A DNA stretch of 64,000 nucleotides from Porticoccaceae bacterium (GCA_029242085.1 JAQWUP010000031.1:1-64000), one strand, 5' to 3'. Positions 45,965 to 56,935 are shown, numbered from the stretch's first letter. The notes: generated by a model not told the origin, from the sequence alone. Made by a program: numbers and translations.

Positions 45965-46861
45965 TCAGTGCAATAGTTGGCTTAGTGCGCTATTCAAATC
46001 AGCGTACTTAAACTCAAACTCACTGTCGTTAAGTTTTTTAGGCAAAACAGATTGACCCTGCAATAAAAGCTCCTCGCCCATTTCACCGAACATTAACTTA
46101 ACCACCGACGCTGGCATGGAAAAAATTGCCGGACGCCTCAAAACGGCACCCAGCGTTTTACTGAACTGCTGATTGGTCACTGGGTTTGGTGCTGTGGCAT
46201 TAACCGCACCGGCCAACTCCTCGCGGTTAATACAGTGCAGTATCAGATTGACCATATCCTCGATATGTATCCATGACATCCACTGTTTTCCCGAACCCAT
46301 TGGCCCACCCAAAGCGAGTTTAAAGGCGGGCAGCATCTTTGCCAGCGCACCCTCATCACCCAGCACTATGCCGGTGCGCAAATAACAAACTCTGCAATTT
46401 AGCGTTTCAAACTGTGCTGCGCTAGCCTCCCATTGACGGCACAGATCATGAGAAAAACCCTCGCTACCCGCCGCTGTCTCGTCGACCGGATCCTCACCGG
46501 GCCCGTAATAGCCAATGGCCGAGCCGCTTATAACCACCTTGGGTTTTGATTCTCGGACGCTAAAAAAATCAAAAAGCTGCTGGGTGCTGTCAACTCGACT
46601 CTCAATAAACTGGCGCTTGCGCGCCTCAGTCCACCGACCCTGCGCCAATGGCTGACCGGCCAAGTTGACAACGACCTCTATGCCAAGATTGCTTCCCAGC
46701 CCTGACAGACTCTCGATCAACTCAACCCCCGAGGGCAGTCTTTTAGTCGCGGCCTCTGCATGTCGCGTCAACACAATCACGCGCCATCCCTGATCGAGGG
46801 CACGTGAGCAAAAGTGCCGTCCAATAAAGCCACTGCCGCCAGTCACTAAAATAGTCGCCAT
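45965..46861 (-). CDS. TIGR01777-type NAD-dependent epimerase (YfcH-like)
   Basis: About 298 aa. The Rossmann opening ATILVTGGSGFIGRHFC, VVNLAGQPLAQGRWTEARK, ISGSAIGYYGPG and the C-terminal DUF1731 part (LPKKLNDSEFEFKYAD) define the YfcH/SulA-like family. Its reaction is not established. The ATG at 46861 has GGGA 6 bases upstream. It is divergent from purC and lies 85 bases upstream of the SDR gene. Confidence 0.92.
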   Translation of the reverse strand: MATILVTGGSGFIGRHFCSRALDQGWRVIVLTRHAEAATKRLPSGVELIESLSGLGSNLGIEVVVNLAGQPLAQGRWTEARKRQFIESRVDSTQQLFDFFSVRESKPKVVISGSAIGYYGPGEDPVDETAAGSEGFSHDLCRQWEASAAQFETLNCRVCYLRTGIVLGDEGALAKMLPAFKLALGGPMGSGKQWMSWIHIEDMVNLILHCINREELAGAVNATAPNPVTNQQFSKTLGAVLRRPAIFSMPASVVKLMFGEMGEELLLQGQSVLPKKLNDSEFEFKYADLNSALSQLLH

Positions 46862-47021
46862 TCTCAATCCCAGTTAGCTGTTTAATTCCATCATCTACTA
46901 CTCTGTACGGAAAATAAACTCGATAGGGCCATAACTTTTTCTTTGCTCCAAGGAATCCGAGTTGGTAACATTCCACCCTCAGGTACAACTCCATTAATTT
47001 AACCAATCAAGGCACCCAATT

Positions 47022-48125
47022 ATGAGTCTTGCTGATAAAGTATTGGCCGTAAACAACGATCTTCCCATTCGCACTGATGAGCCCGTGCACAGCGGCAAAG
47101 TCCGCTCGGTATACTGGCTGACAGAGGCTGACAGCCGTCGTCTGATCGCCGAAAATAACTATGATGTTGCGCCGGATTCGCCACTGGCGATTATGGTCAT
47201 CAGCGACCGCATCTCTGCCTTTGAGTGCATTTGGCACGGTGAGGGCGGCATTCAGGGTGTACCGGGTAAAGGAGCCGCGTTAAATGCGATATCCAATCAG
47301 TGGTTCAAGATGTTTCGTGAACAGGGTCTGGCGGACAGTCATATTTTGGATGTGCCCCACCCTCTGGTATGGATTGTACAGAAAGCCAAACCGGTGATGA
47401 TTGAAGCTATTTGTCGCCAGTATATTACCGGCTCTATGTGGCGCTCCTATGCCAAGGGTGAGCGCGATTTTTGCGGCATTAGCTTGCCCGATGGCCTGCA
47501 AAAGGATCAATCACTGCCCGAGCTTCTTATCACGCCCTCGACTAAAGGCATCCTCAAAGGTATTCCCGGTGTACCCGAAGTTGACGATGTCAACGTGTCA
47601 CGCACCGATATAGAAAACAACTATCAAAGCTTTCAGTTTAAATCTCTCGCCGATATTGATGTCTATGAGAAATTGCTCAGCGAGGGCTTCGACGTTATTA
47701 GCAGCGAACTGGCGAAACTCGATCAAATATTTATTGATACCAAGTTTGAGTTTGGCTATGTCACTGACAAGGCGGGCAATGAGAAGCTGATTTATATGGA
47801 TGAAGTCGGCACCCCGGATTCATCGCGTATCTGGGATGGGCCCTCTTACCGCGAAGGTAAGGTTGTAGAGAACTCAAAAGAGGGTTTCCGTCAGCTGTTG
47901 CTCAATCATTTTCCCGATCCGGATATTTTGCTGGATAAAAACCGCATGCAGGAGCGTCTGGCACTGGCCGAGAATAATGCCCTACCAGAGGCCGTTATTA
48001 TGGAGGTGTCAGATACTTACGTGAGCCTCGCTGAAAAGATTACCGGCGAACCACTGGTTATGTCTGATAATCCAAAAGCTGAAATTATTCAGATACTGGG
48101 CGAAAAATACGGCTTGATTGACTGA
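47022..48125 (+). CDS. purC: SAICAR synthase PurC (long form)
   Basis: 367 aa, the long form seen in some marine gammaproteobacteria, against 237 in E. coli. Marks are [44 protein letters not shown] and [16 protein letters not shown]. It joins aspartate to CAIR with ATP in purine synthesis. Divergent from the epimerase; no PurR-like box was seen in the 160-base gap. A GC-rich hairpin follows at 48149-48168. Confidence 0.95.
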   Translation: MSLADKVLAVNNDLPIRTDEPVHSGKVRSVYWLTEADSRRLIAENNYDVAPDSPLAIMVISDRISAFECIWHGEGGIQGVPGKGAALNAISNQWFKMFREQGLADSHILDVPHPLVWIVQKAKPVMIEAICRQYITGSMWRSYAKGERDFCGISLPDGLQKDQSLPELLITPSTKGILKGIPGVPEVDDVNVSRTDIENNYQSFQFKSLADIDVYEKLLSEGFDVISSELAKLDQIFIDTKFEFGYVTDKAGNEKLIYMDEVGTPDSSRIWDGPSYREGKVVENSKEGFRQLLLNHFPDPDILLDKNRMQERLALAENNALPEAVIMEVSDTYVSLAEKITGEPLVMSDNPKAEIIQILGEKYGLID

Positions 48126-48148
48126 GGACAGGTTGCTCTTGAAACCCG

Positions 48149-48168
48149 CCCCTGCTGTAACGCAGGGG
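48149..48168. terminator. Hairpin between purC and sdaA, probable terminator
   Basis: CCCCTGC (48149-48155) and GCAGGGG (48162-48168) form a perfect 7-bp stem with a 6-base loop. The downstream T's are broken (TGTTCAGTATTTTA), so termination may be partial. It lies between convergent purC and sdaA. Confidence 0.6.
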
Positions 48169-48226
48169 TGTTCAGTATTTTAGTTACGTTGCTCTATTCA
48201 GGTGATCTCGACCCTGGGTCCCGTGC

Positions 48227-49627
48227 CTAGCATTCAATAATATTAACCGGCACTTCTAGAACATGGGTGGCCAGACCACCGCGAGAAGTTTCTTTGTAAT
48301 GTCTATGCATATCCTCGCCTGTCTTGCGCATGGTTTGAATGACCTTATCCAGAGATACAAAGTGAGATCCATCGCCGCGCATAGCCATGCGCGCGGCATG
48401 GATTGCTTTCACGGCACCCATGGCATTGCGCTCGATACAGGGCACCTGCACCAGACCACCGACAGGATCACAGGTTAGGCCCAGATTGTGCTCCATACCA
48501 ATTTCCGCAGCATTCTCCACCTGCCCCGGAGTACCACCCAGAGCTTCTGCCAATGCCCCGGCCGCCATCGAGCAAGCTGAACCCACCTCGCCCTGACAAC
48601 CGACCTCAGCACCGCTGATCGAAGCATTCTTTTTATACAGAATGCCAATCGCCGATGCAGTTAATAAAAACCGAACCACAGCATCATCCGAGGCCTTGGG
48701 CACAAAGCGCATAAAATAATGCATTACAGCCGGGATAATACCGGCCGCCCCATTGGTAGGCGCTGTCACAATCCTGCCACCTGCGGCATTCTCTTCATTG
48801 ACCGCCAACGCATAGAGAGTCACCCAGTCTAATACGCTCAGTGGATCTGACAGCGATGCCTCAGGCCTGCTTAACAATTGCTGATGCAACTCTCGAGCGC
48901 GACGCGGCACATTGAGTCCACCGGGTAAGGTACCGCCATTGCTAATACCATTGCTCACGCAAGTCTGCATCACTTGCCAAAGATTTAACAAACCGTTGCG
49001 AGTCTCCTGCTCTGGACGCCAGGCTTTTTCATTTTCCAGCATCAGCTCAGAAATACTCAGACTATGTTGCTCACACAGAGCCAATAACTCAGCTGCAGAT
49101 TCAAAAGGATAGGCTGTAATGCGGCTGTCTTCGATAATGCAGTCTGCATCAGCGGCCGATTCATCGACAACAAAGCCACCACCCACTGAATAAAAAGTCC
49201 GCTGGTTAAGCTGGTTACCCTGACTGTCAAACGCTGTAAAAACCATACCATTGGAATGAAAAGGCAACACTTTGCGCCGGTGTAAAAAAAAGTCCGTCTC
49301 ATGGTTGTAATCGATGCTGTGGCTGCTACAGAGCGCTAAACGCTGGTTATCACGGATGGCCGCTACACGACTGCTTATTGATGGTACGTCGACCGATTCT
49401 GGCAACTCCCCCTCCAGCCCCAATAACACCGCCTTGGGCGTACCATGACCTTTGCCCGTGGCGCCCAGCGAACCATACATCTCAGCCTGAATGCGGCTCA
49501 CCTGAGGCAATAGGCCTGAGGACTGCATCTCGGTGGCGAATTGATTGGCAGCCAGCATTGGCCCGACAGTATGGGAACTGGATGGTCCGATGCCGACCTT
49601 AAATAAATCGAATGCACTTATAGCCAT
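48227..49627 (-). CDS. sdaA: L-serine dehydratase
   Basis: 466 aa single-chain enzyme. The N-terminal [19 protein letters not shown] and the 4Fe-4S Cys residues in [11 protein letters not shown] and [18 protein letters not shown] are in place. It converts serine to pyruvate and ammonium, another input to the pyruvate node with Ald and Oad. The ATG at 49627 gives the usual family start. The 289-base gap to the next gene (49628-49916) contains its promoter; no named operator was recognised. Confidence 0.95.
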   Translation of the reverse strand: MAISAFDLFKVGIGPSSSHTVGPMLAANQFATEMQSSGLLPQVSRIQAEMYGSLGATGKGHGTPKAVLLGLEGELPESVDVPSISSRVAAIRDNQRLALCSSHSIDYNHETDFFLHRRKVLPFHSNGMVFTAFDSQGNQLNQRTFYSVGGGFVVDESAADADCIIEDSRITAYPFESAAELLALCEQHSLSISELMLENEKAWRPEQETRNGLLNLWQVMQTCVSNGISNGGTLPGGLNVPRRARELHQQLLSRPEASLSDPLSVLDWVTLYALAVNEENAAGGRIVTAPTNGAAGIIPAVMHYFMRFVPKASDDAVVRFLLTASAIGILYKKNASISGAEVGCQGEVGSACSMAAGALAEALGGTPGQVENAAEIGMEHNLGLTCDPVGGLVQVPCIERNAMGAVKAIHAARMAMRGDGSHFVSLDKVIQTMRKTGEDMHRHYKETSRGGLATHVLEVPVNIIEC

Positions 49628-49916
49628 AGCTACTATTGATACTCCAAATGCGGATTAGTTAACGACAGAGCCTAAACAAAAACTATAGACCTTAATCCCC
49701 ATCTCTGCGGATAAATAAGGTCCCCAATAAACAAGATTACGAGGCTATCAATCGACGCCTGCATAGTAGTGAACTCGCCCAGCTGACAACCCTGTTAAAA
49801 ACGACCCCGGCATGGCTATAACCGACCAATCCGATTAACAAAACGGCCTACAGCTATTACATTTGCTGGAGGTTTCGGGTAGAGTCAGGTTTTTATTCCG
49901 ATAGATGTGAAAAGCA

Positions 49917-50396
49917 ATGACTGAACAACAAACAATTAATATCGACTCCCGTAAACTATTTAATTTAGGCTCTAATCTTCTAGTCGCTGGCTTTATCCAG
50001 CGCAAACCAGAAGATGCCAAAAAGCTGTTTAAGGAACTCAAACAGGGTACGCGAGTTCGCGCTGGAGAGCTGAAAGCAGAAAAAAGCGGCGCCACTATTC
50101 CCATCAAATTGGAATTGGAACGCAGTGAATATCGCGGCCAGTTTAACTACCCAAACTTTGAGGTCTCACTGAGATCTCTGTTACAAAAATTTGAGACTGA
50201 GGTGCGCAAGGATAAAGAGCTTAAAGACCTGCACACATTAACCAATGAATCGAATGGCGGCCTGTTATTCAACCTGCCTAGCGGTGTCCAGATTGGCGAT
50301 AATATCAATGTACTGATGATGTCAGTTGAGCCATTTGATGATTGCTTGGTAGTGCGCCTGATGTTTATGAATCCAGAGCAATTCCAAACCTCGTAA
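49917..50396 (+). CDS. Unrecognised conserved-looking protein upstream of a LuxR regulator
   Basis: 159 aa, soluble, with no signal peptide or membrane helix. I do not recognise the family. The middle is rich in Lys and Glu (RKPEDAKKLFKELKQGTRVR, KFETEVRKDKELKDL). The end looks like beta strands (LPSGVQIGDNINVLMMSV, VVRLMFMNPEQF). Codon usage resembles the neighbours, so it is probably genuine. It ends 14 bases before the LuxR-type gene, in a likely two-gene operon, which hints at a role in that regulator's signal path. Confidence 0.7.
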   Translation: MTEQQTINIDSRKLFNLGSNLLVAGFIQRKPEDAKKLFKELKQGTRVRAGELKAEKSGATIPIKLELERSEYRGQFNYPNFEVSLRSLLQKFETEVRKDKELKDLHTLTNESNGGLLFNLPSGVQIGDNINVLMMSVEPFDDCLVVRLMFMNPEQFQTS

Positions 50397-50410
50397 TCAG
50401 GACATTCTAG

Positions 50411-51238
50411 ATGAGCAGTCATCTTTTAGACTTTAGCCAAAACCTTGCAGCGATCATGCCCGAAATCGGCAGCGATCGCTTGCCTCCGCTATTAATGAGC
50501 ATGCTTAAAAGTCTGGTGCCTTTTGACAATGCGGTGATTGTGCACTATCGCAGCAATGTAACTCCGGTGATTTACTACAACGATATTCCACCTCAGGAAC
50601 GGGCCACCCAAATTGACAGCTTTATCAACCGCGCCTTTGTATTGGACCCCTTCTACCGGGCTGCAATTGATCAAAATATCTCTGGGTTCCATCGCCTGTC
50701 CGATTTAGCACCAGAGGGTTTTGAAAAGACTGAATACTATCGCAGCTATTTTAAATACACCGAGATCAATGATGAAGTCGGCTATATTATTCATCTGTCG
50801 CCAAAAGAGTTTATCAATATCTCTCTGGGCCGAATGATATTGACCCAGCGCTTTAATCGCACCCAGCTCGGCATACTCCATGATATCAATGATGTCGTCG
50901 AGGCTATTTGCAAACAGCAGTGGAATGACCAGGTGCCCAACAGTGCCAGCCCAGAAAACCATCTACCAGAACAACTGGACAGCGCACTAAAGCATTTTGG
51001 TACCGCCTATCTAACCGATCGAGAGTCTCAGGTCGTTCAGCTTTTTTTGCATGGGCATTCAACCAAATCAATCGCCGAGCGCCTCGGTATTTCCCCAGAG
51101 ACGGTAAAGCTGCATCGCAAAAACAGCTATGCCAAACTTGATGTTTCTTCTCAGGCAGAACTGTTTTATCTGTTTATCGACTCTCTGGCCAGCCTGGCAA
51201 GCTATTCAGGCGGTGATCCGCTGGTTGGGTATCTGTAA
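50411..51238 (+). CDS. LuxR family transcriptional regulator
   Basis: 275 aa. The C-terminal LuxR helix-turn-helix is clear (LTDRESQVVQLFLHGHSTKS, IAERLGISPETVKLHRKNSY, AKLDVSSQAELFYLF). The N-terminal 200 residues are not an obvious acyl-homoserine-lactone domain or receiver domain, and carry no phospho-acceptor pattern that I can see. AGGA lies 8 bases before the ATG. Probably co-transcribed with the unknown gene before it. It converges on clpB with 34 bases between. Confidence 0.9.
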   Translation: MSSHLLDFSQNLAAIMPEIGSDRLPPLLMSMLKSLVPFDNAVIVHYRSNVTPVIYYNDIPPQERATQIDSFINRAFVLDPFYRAAIDQNISGFHRLSDLAPEGFEKTEYYRSYFKYTEINDEVGYIIHLSPKEFINISLGRMILTQRFNRTQLGILHDINDVVEAICKQQWNDQVPNSASPENHLPEQLDSALKHFGTAYLTDRESQVVQLFLHGHSTKSIAERLGISPETVKLHRKNSYAKLDVSSQAELFYLFIDSLASLASYSGGDPLVGYL

Positions 51239-51272
51239 TCTCAGTTTGGATAGACAAACACAGTCAAAAGTT

Positions 51273-53861
51273 TCAGGGGGTCGGGTTTTTCGACTGCGAA
51301 AATACCAATTCTCCTGCTTTAAGACTACCGAATATGTTGGCACCGGGGGCGAACTGCCCCGCCAAAATACTCTCGGCTAAGGGGTTTTCAATCTGCTGTT
51401 GAATTACGCGCTTTAAAGGTCTGGCACCAAAGACGGGGTCAAAGCCCGCTTCGAGAAGCTTATCCAACACTGCGTCATCTAACTGTAGTTTTAGATCATG
51501 CTCATTCAATCGTCTGTTTAACAAGTCAATCTGCACAGCCGCGATACCGCGGAGTTCATCCACAGCCAAGGGGTGAAATACCACCGCTTCATCAATCCGA
51601 TTAATAAACTCGGGGCGAAAATGTCCACTCACCACGTCCATAACGGCAGACTTCATAACATCGTAATTCTCTTCGCCTGCGAGCAGCTGAATAACATCAG
51701 AACCCAGATTAGAGGTCATCACAATTACCGTATTTTTAAAATCAACAGTGCGTCCCTGACCGTCGGTCAAGCGGCCATCATCCAGCACCTGGAGTAAAAT
51801 ATTAAATACATCGGCATGGGCTTTTTCGATCTCGTCTAATAGCAGCACTGAGTAGGGACGGCGGCGAACCGCTTCGGTGAGATAGCCACCCTCCTCGTAG
51901 CCGACATAGCCAGGAGGTGCTCCTATCAGCCTTGCCACAGAGTGTTTTTCCATAAACTCTGACATATCAATGCGCACCATTGCACCTTCGCTATCAAATA
52001 AAAATTCGGCCAGCGACTTACAGAGCTCAGTTTTACCCACGCCAGTTGGTCCCAAAAATAAAAACGAACCGTTGGGTCGATTAGGATCCGCCAAACCGGC
52101 CCTTGATCGACGTACCGCATTGGATACGGCAACGACTGCCTCAGTCTGACCCATGACGCGTCTATGCAATGAATCTTCCATACGCAGTAACTTGTCGCGC
52201 TCACCTTCGAGCATTTTTGACACTGGTATTCCAGTCCACTTGGCAACGACTTCAGCCACCTCTTCTTCGGTAACTTTATTTCTCAGCAGGCGTGTCTCAG
52301 CCTGCACTTCGCTGCTGGCACTGCTCAGTTGTTTTTCTAATTCGGGAATAATACTGTACTGAATCTGTGCCATCTTTTCCAAATCACCGGACCGATGAGC
52401 GGCTTCCAAATTTACTTTGGCCTGCTCCAGTTCAGATTTGATATGGGTAGAACCTTGCATAGAAGCTTTTTCGGCTTTCCAGATTTCCTCTAGATCGGCA
52501 AATTCTCTGCTTAGTTCTGCAATATCATCTTCAAGCTTTTGCTGACGTTTACGCGCGGCGGCGTCTTTGTCTTTTTTAACCGCCTGCCGCTCGATCTTGA
52601 GTTGAATAAGACGTCGCTCCAAGCGATCCATCTCTTCCGGCTTGGAGTCAATTTCCATTCGTATGCGACTGCCCGCCTCATCAATGAGATCAATAGCTTT
52701 ATCCGGTAGCTGGCGATCAGTGATATAGCGCTGAGAGAGTTTCGCTGCGGCAACAATGGCACTGTCTGTAATCTCAACGCCATGATGCACCTCATAGCGC
52801 TCTTTAAGACCGCGCAGTATGGCAACCGTATCCTCTTCATTGGGCTCTTCGACCAGAACTTTTTGAAAGCGTCGTTCTAACGCAGCATCTTTTTCAATAA
52901 ACTTGCGATATTCATTTAGGGTGGTGGCGCCCACACAGTGGAGTTCACCGCGGGCCAGCGCAGGTTTAAGCATATTGCCTGCATCCATGGCGCCCTCGGC
53001 TTTACCGGCACCAACCATGGTGTGAATTTCATCAATAAATAAAATAATCTGCCCTTCCTGTCTGGCCAAATCTTTGAGTACTGCTTTTAATCGCTCCTCA
53101 AAATCACCGCGAAATTTTGCACCGGCCAACAGTGCACCCAAGTCTAAGGTCAGAACTCGTTTGCTTTTTAACCCCTCTGGCACTTCGCCATTAATAATAC
53201 GCTGAGCTAGACCTTCGACTATGGCTGTTTTACCCACACCGGGTTCGCCAATCAGCACCGGATTGTTTTTAGTCCGGCGCTGCAGTACCTGGATGGTGCG
53301 ACGAATTTCATCATCGCGGCCAATCACTGGATCAAGCTTGCCAGCTTCGGCACGTTCAGTTAGATCTATAGTGTATTTATCGAGAGCCTCACGCTGACTC
53401 TCTGCATCTGGATCATTGACATTATCGCCACCACGAATCGATTCGATAGCAGTTTTTGCCTTAGCAGTGTCACCAAATTTGGCCAGAGTTTTCCCAGTTA
53501 TGCCCTTATCCTCTAGAGCTGCCATCAGCAGTATTTCACTGGAAATAAACGCGTCACCTTTTTGCTGTGCGGCCCGATCGGCCATATTCATTAAGCGGCC
53601 CAGATCCTGCGAGAGGTTCGCCTCGCCCGTCGGTGCACTTACCTTGGCGATCTGATCAAGCTGATTATTAAGCGCCTGCTGCAGACCAGTCACATCAAAA
53701 CCGGCGCGATTGAGGATCGGGCGAATACTGCCGCCCTGCTGGTTTAACAATGCCAACAACAGATGAACCGGCTCAATGGCCGAATGATCGTTACCCACTG
53801 CAATTGACTGTGAGTCCGCCAGTGCGGTTTGCAGCTGATTGGTTAGCTTATCTATGCGCAT
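51273..53861 (-). CDS. clpB: Disaggregase ClpB
   Basis: 862 aa, full length. It has the N-domain, then AAA+ module 1 with Walker A GEPGVGKT at 205-212 and [15 protein letters not shown]-type Walker B. A middle coiled coil ([20 protein letters not shown]) follows, then AAA+ module 2 with GPTGVGKTE and [18 protein letters not shown]. It rescues aggregated proteins with the DnaK system. A sigma-32-type promoter lies about 40-70 bases upstream (53900-53928), so heat-shock induction is expected. Confidence 0.98.
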   Translation of the reverse strand: MRIDKLTNQLQTALADSQSIAVGNDHSAIEPVHLLLALLNQQGGSIRPILNRAGFDVTGLQQALNNQLDQIAKVSAPTGEANLSQDLGRLMNMADRAAQQKGDAFISSEILLMAALEDKGITGKTLAKFGDTAKAKTAIESIRGGDNVNDPDAESQREALDKYTIDLTERAEAGKLDPVIGRDDEIRRTIQVLQRRTKNNPVLIGEPGVGKTAIVEGLAQRIINGEVPEGLKSKRVLTLDLGALLAGAKFRGDFEERLKAVLKDLARQEGQIILFIDEIHTMVGAGKAEGAMDAGNMLKPALARGELHCVGATTLNEYRKFIEKDAALERRFQKVLVEEPNEEDTVAILRGLKERYEVHHGVEITDSAIVAAAKLSQRYITDRQLPDKAIDLIDEAGSRIRMEIDSKPEEMDRLERRLIQLKIERQAVKKDKDAAARKRQQKLEDDIAELSREFADLEEIWKAEKASMQGSTHIKSELEQAKVNLEAAHRSGDLEKMAQIQYSIIPELEKQLSSASSEVQAETRLLRNKVTEEEVAEVVAKWTGIPVSKMLEGERDKLLRMEDSLHRRVMGQTEAVVAVSNAVRRSRAGLADPNRPNGSFLFLGPTGVGKTELCKSLAEFLFDSEGAMVRIDMSEFMEKHSVARLIGAPPGYVGYEEGGYLTEAVRRRPYSVLLLDEIEKAHADVFNILLQVLDDGRLTDGQGRTVDFKNTVIVMTSNLGSDVIQLLAGEENYDVMKSAVMDVVSGHFRPEFINRIDEAVVFHPLAVDELRGIAAVQIDLLNRRLNEHDLKLQLDDAVLDKLLEAGFDPVFGARPLKRVIQQQIENPLAESILAGQFAPGANIFGSLKAGELVFSQSKNPTP

Positions 53862-53899
53862 AGTTGCTCTCTAATCTATTTGTCCTTGCCTGTAATAAT

Positions 53900-53928
53900 A
53901 TCTGGGGACTGCTGAGAGTATTTTCAAT
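53900..53928 (-). promoter_or_regulatory. Sigma-32 (heat-shock) promoter for clpB
   Basis: On the minus strand TTGAAA (53922-53927) is followed after 14 bases by CCCCAGAT (53900-53907). The consensus is CTTGAAA, 11-16 bases, CCCCATNT, so only the first base and one -10 base deviate. It ends 38 bases from the clpB start codon, a normal leader length. Confidence 0.88.
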
Positions 53929-53972
53929 GGTTGCGATAAAACGGTTGATGCAGATCAATGCTGCAGACAAAC

Positions 53973-54000
53973 AAAAGCCCCACCAAATGGCGGGGCTTTA
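53973..54000 (-). terminator. Terminator after pntB
   Basis: The arms AAAGCCCC (53974-53981) and GGGGCTTT (53992-53999) extend inward to 11 pairs on the minus strand with one G-U wobble and an ATTT loop. The minus strand then reads TTTTGTTTG. It ends the pnt operon and separates it from the clpB promoter. Confidence 0.85.
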
Positions 54001-54019
54001 AAGTAATCAAAGCTTGTTT

Positions 54020-55468
54020 TTAGTCCGCTTGATTGAGTGCTGTGGTCATTTCAACAACGGCTTTCTTACCATCTCCGTAAACCATCAGGGTGTGATCCAT
54101 GGCAAATAGTGGATTGGGTAGTCCGGCAAAGCCTGGACTTAATGATCGCTTGATCACCACCACATTTTTAGCCTTATCGACATTTAGAATTGGCATACCG
54201 TAGATGGGACTACCCTCTGACTCGCGGGCCATAGGATTGGTCACATCATTAGCACCGATAATAATCACCACATCTGTATCTTCAAATGTCGGGTTAATTC
54301 TGTCCATTTCTACTAGTTTGTCGTAGGGAACCTCGGCTTCGGCAAGCAGCACATTCATATGTCCCGGCATACGGCCAGCTACTGGGTGAATGCCGTATTC
54401 AACCTCTACTCCTCTGACTTCCATTGCGTCAGCTAATTCTCGCACTGCGTGCTGAGCCTGAGCCATGGCCATACCATAGCCGGGCACAATCACCACGCGC
54501 TGGGCAACCTCTAGCATAAGCGCCACTTCATCAGGCTGTGCACTCTTTACCTTACCCGCATAGACTTCGTCAGCATCAATGGTTTCACCACCGGCCGCCA
54601 TCTTGCCAAACAGGACGTTGGCCAGAGAACGGTTCATGGCTACGCACATAATCTGCGTCAGAATAAGACCTGAGGTGCCTACCAGCGAACCGGCAATGAT
54701 CAGTACTGTGTTGCCCAAAATAAAGCCGGCCAATGCGGCGGCAATACCTGAATAGGAATTCAACAGGGCAATCACCACTGGCATATCGGCGCCACCAATC
54801 GGCATTACCAGAAATAGTCCAAGTAAGAGTGCCAGTCCAACAATCGTTAGCATTGCCGCCATATTGCCCGGATTGAGGACCAGGAAGACCACCGCGGCCA
54901 GTGCACCCAAAACCAAGATAGCATTGCCAATCGGGCCGCCCGGTAAACCGTAGCTTTTCTTCATCAGCTCTTGCAGCTTGGCAAAGGCAATAAAGCTACC
55001 AGTCAATGTGAGTGCACCAATCATGACCGTCAGACCAATTGCAATCAGTGCAAAAGTGCCCTCTGCACCAACACCGAAAGCGCTGCTGTCAACTGCCACT
55101 GGCACCAACATATCCGCCATTGAAGTGGGTGCTGCACCCAGCGTACTGAAGTATTCGGCCAGAGCAATAGTCAGTGAAGCGCCGCCACCAAAGCCATTGA
55201 GCAGAGCAACCATCTGAGGCATCGAGGTCATCTGGATTCGCAGCGCCATGATACTGCCCACCAATGAGCCTACGACAACACCGGCAACAATATACCGATA
55301 GTCGACGTCGTTGATGGTCAGCAGGGTAACCGCGACGGCCATCAGCATACCCAGCGCCGACAACATATTGCCGCGCACTGCTGTTTTTGGTTTGGTCAGG
55401 CCTTTGATACCGAGAATAAACAGTACGCCAGCAACGAGATAAATAAAATTAATAAGATTAGGGCTCAT
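54020..55468 (-). CDS. pntB: NAD(P) transhydrogenase beta subunit
   Basis: 482 aa. About nine hydrophobic helices form domain II, with the proton-channel part, and a C-terminal NADP-binding domain III carries VVIVPGYGMAMAQAQHAV, HPVAGRMPGHMNVLLAEA and VVIIGANDVTNPMA. It uses the proton gradient to make NADPH from NADH. GAGGA about 8 bases before the ATG. It follows pntAB by 3 bases. It is last in the three-gene pnt operon and is followed by the terminator at 53973. Confidence 0.96.
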   Translation of the reverse strand: MSPNLINFIYLVAGVLFILGIKGLTKPKTAVRGNMLSALGMLMAVAVTLLTINDVDYRYIVAGVVVGSLVGSIMALRIQMTSMPQMVALLNGFGGGASLTIALAEYFSTLGAAPTSMADMLVPVAVDSSAFGVGAEGTFALIAIGLTVMIGALTLTGSFIAFAKLQELMKKSYGLPGGPIGNAILVLGALAAVVFLVLNPGNMAAMLTIVGLALLLGLFLVMPIGGADMPVVIALLNSYSGIAAALAGFILGNTVLIIAGSLVGTSGLILTQIMCVAMNRSLANVLFGKMAAGGETIDADEVYAGKVKSAQPDEVALMLEVAQRVVIVPGYGMAMAQAQHAVRELADAMEVRGVEVEYGIHPVAGRMPGHMNVLLAEAEVPYDKLVEMDRINPTFEDTDVVIIIGANDVTNPMARESEGSPIYGMPILNVDKAKNVVVIKRSLSPGFAGLPNPLFAMDHTLMVYGDGKKAVVEMTTALNQAD

Positions 55469-55471
55469 CGC

Positions 55472-55753
55472 TTACTTCCTCTTAAACATGGCAAGCATGC
55501 GATTAGTTACAAGATAGCCACCCACTACGTTGATAGTGGCTAGTGTCACGGCAATAAAGCCCAGCACATTGACTAGCATTGGCGAAGCGTCGCCGCCTGC
55601 CGCTAGCAGTGCGCCAACCAGCGTGATACCAGAAACCGCGTTGGTCCCTGACATCAATGGTGTATGCAGAGTCGGTGGGACCTTAGTAATAAGTTCGACA
55701 CCGAGAAACAACGACAGCACAAACAGTGCCAATAAAAGAATAAGGATTTCCAT
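55472..55753 (-). CDS. pntAB: NAD(P) transhydrogenase alpha subunit, membrane part
   Basis: 93 aa with three hydrophobic helices (LILLLALFVLSLFLGVELI, SGITLVGALLAAG, VNVLGFIAVTLATINVVGGY), corresponding to the C-terminal membrane segment of E. coli PntA. The separate gene shows that this organism has the three-subunit type of enzyme. It sits 3 bases from each neighbour, so it is translated as part of the pnt operon. Confidence 0.92.
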   Translation of the reverse strand: MEILILLLALFVLSLFLGVELITKVPPTLHTPLMSGTNAVSGITLVGALLAAGGDASPMLVNVLGFIAVTLATINVVGGYLVTNRMLAMFKRK

Positions 55754-55756
55754 GGT

Positions 55757-56935
55757 TTATGCCCCTTCCGTCTGTAGTTCTGGCAGATTGAGTAGTTTAC
55801 GCATATGTGCGTGTGGAACCTCGCCCTGATGGGCAACAACGGTACCGGCGACAATCTCATCATTAAAGTCGAGGCTGAGGTTGCCCTCTTCATCAAGAAT
55901 TAATTCAAGTAATGTCTGCATATTTTTGCCGTACATCTGACTGGCGTGAAAGGCTAGATCTGAGGGTATATTTTCAGGCCCCAGAATAGTCACGTCGTGG
56001 GCAACCACTGTCTGACCCTGTTCGGTCAAATCACAGTTACCCCCGCGCTCCGCCGCTAGATCCACAATCACCGCGCCGGGCTTCATGGCTTTGACCATAT
56101 CTTCGGTCACCAGAATCGGCGATTTGGCGCCGGGGATTGCGGCTGTAGTGATAATAATGTCTTGCTGCGCGACAACCTCGGTCATCAACTCGCGCTGACG
56201 ACGCAAGAAATCTTCACCCTGTTCCTTGGCATAGCCACCCGCACCCTCAGATTCGCCGGTGTCCAGATCGAGCTCAACTGGCTTGGCACCAACAGAGAGT
56301 ATCTGCTCGCGGGCTGCGGGTCGCACATCGTAGGCCTCAACCAATGCGCCGAGGCGCTTGGCCGTGGCACAGGCCTGTAAGCCTGCGACACCGACCCCCA
56401 TAATAAGTACTCGCGCTGGCTGTAAGGTGCCAGCCGCAGTCATCAGCATGGGGAAGATACGTGGCGCTGCAGAGGCACCCATCAATACTGCTTTATAGCC
56501 AGCCAGCGTAGCCATGGAAGAGAGTACATCCATGCTCTGGGCACGGCTGATACGCGGTACCAGCTCTAGTGCAATAGCACTGGCGCCCTTGTCTGCAACA
56601 GCTTGGGCAGCCTGAGGTGAGGCCAACGGATCCATCATGCCGATTACCAGCTGGCCTTTTCTCAGGCTAGCCAAATCAGCATCAGAGTTTTCATTGTTGG
56701 AGCCAAACGTCTGCACCTGCAAAATAATGTCGGCACTGGCAAATATTTCTGCTCGGTTTGCGGTAATGGTGGCGCCAGCAGCTTTGTATTCAGCATCTGG
56801 ATACCCCGCAGCACTTCCGGCATTGGCTTGAAAAAGTACCTTGACGCTTTTGACAGTCAGGGACTGTACATTAGCAGGGGACATGGCGACTCGTTGTTCA
56901 CCGGTTTTAATTTCCGAAGGAATCCCGATTATCAC
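55757..56935 (-). CDS. pntAA: NAD(P) transhydrogenase alpha subunit, NAD-binding part
   Basis: 392 aa, domain I alone. The opening IGIPSEIKTGEQRVAMSPAN is the family start, VLIMGVGVAGLQACATAKRL the NAD-binding Rossmann motif, and ILVTEDMVKAMKPGAVIVDL the following conserved block. The start is a GTG at 56935 with AAGGAG 6 bases upstream. It is first in the operon; a near-perfect 18-bp palindrome lies about 180 bases upstream (57116). Related to alanine dehydrogenase by fold, but length and partners fix the identity. Confidence 0.96.
   Translation of the reverse strand: MIIGIPSEIKTGEQRVAMSPANVQSLTVKSVKVLFQANAGSAAGYPDAEYKAAGATITANRAEIFASADIILQVQTFGSNNENSDADLASLRKGQLVIGMMDPLASPQAAQAVADKGASAIALELVPRISRAQSMDVLSSMATLAGYKAVLMGASAAPRIFPMLMTAAGTLQPARVLIMGVGVAGLQACATAKRLGALVEAYDVRPAAREQILSVGAKPVELDLDTGESEGAGGYAKEQGEDFLRRQRELMTEVVAQQDIIITTAAIPGAKSPILVTEDMVKAMKPGAVIVDLAAERGGNCDLTEQGQTVVAHDVTILGPENIPSDLAFHASQMYGKNMQTLLELILDEEGNLSLDFNDEIVAGTVVAHQGEVPHAHMRKLLNLPELQTEGA

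Noticed and set aside
46868-47021. PurR operator or purine riboswitch before purC
   Set aside because: No ACGCAAACGTTTGCGT-like site and no conserved riboswitch core was found in this short gap.
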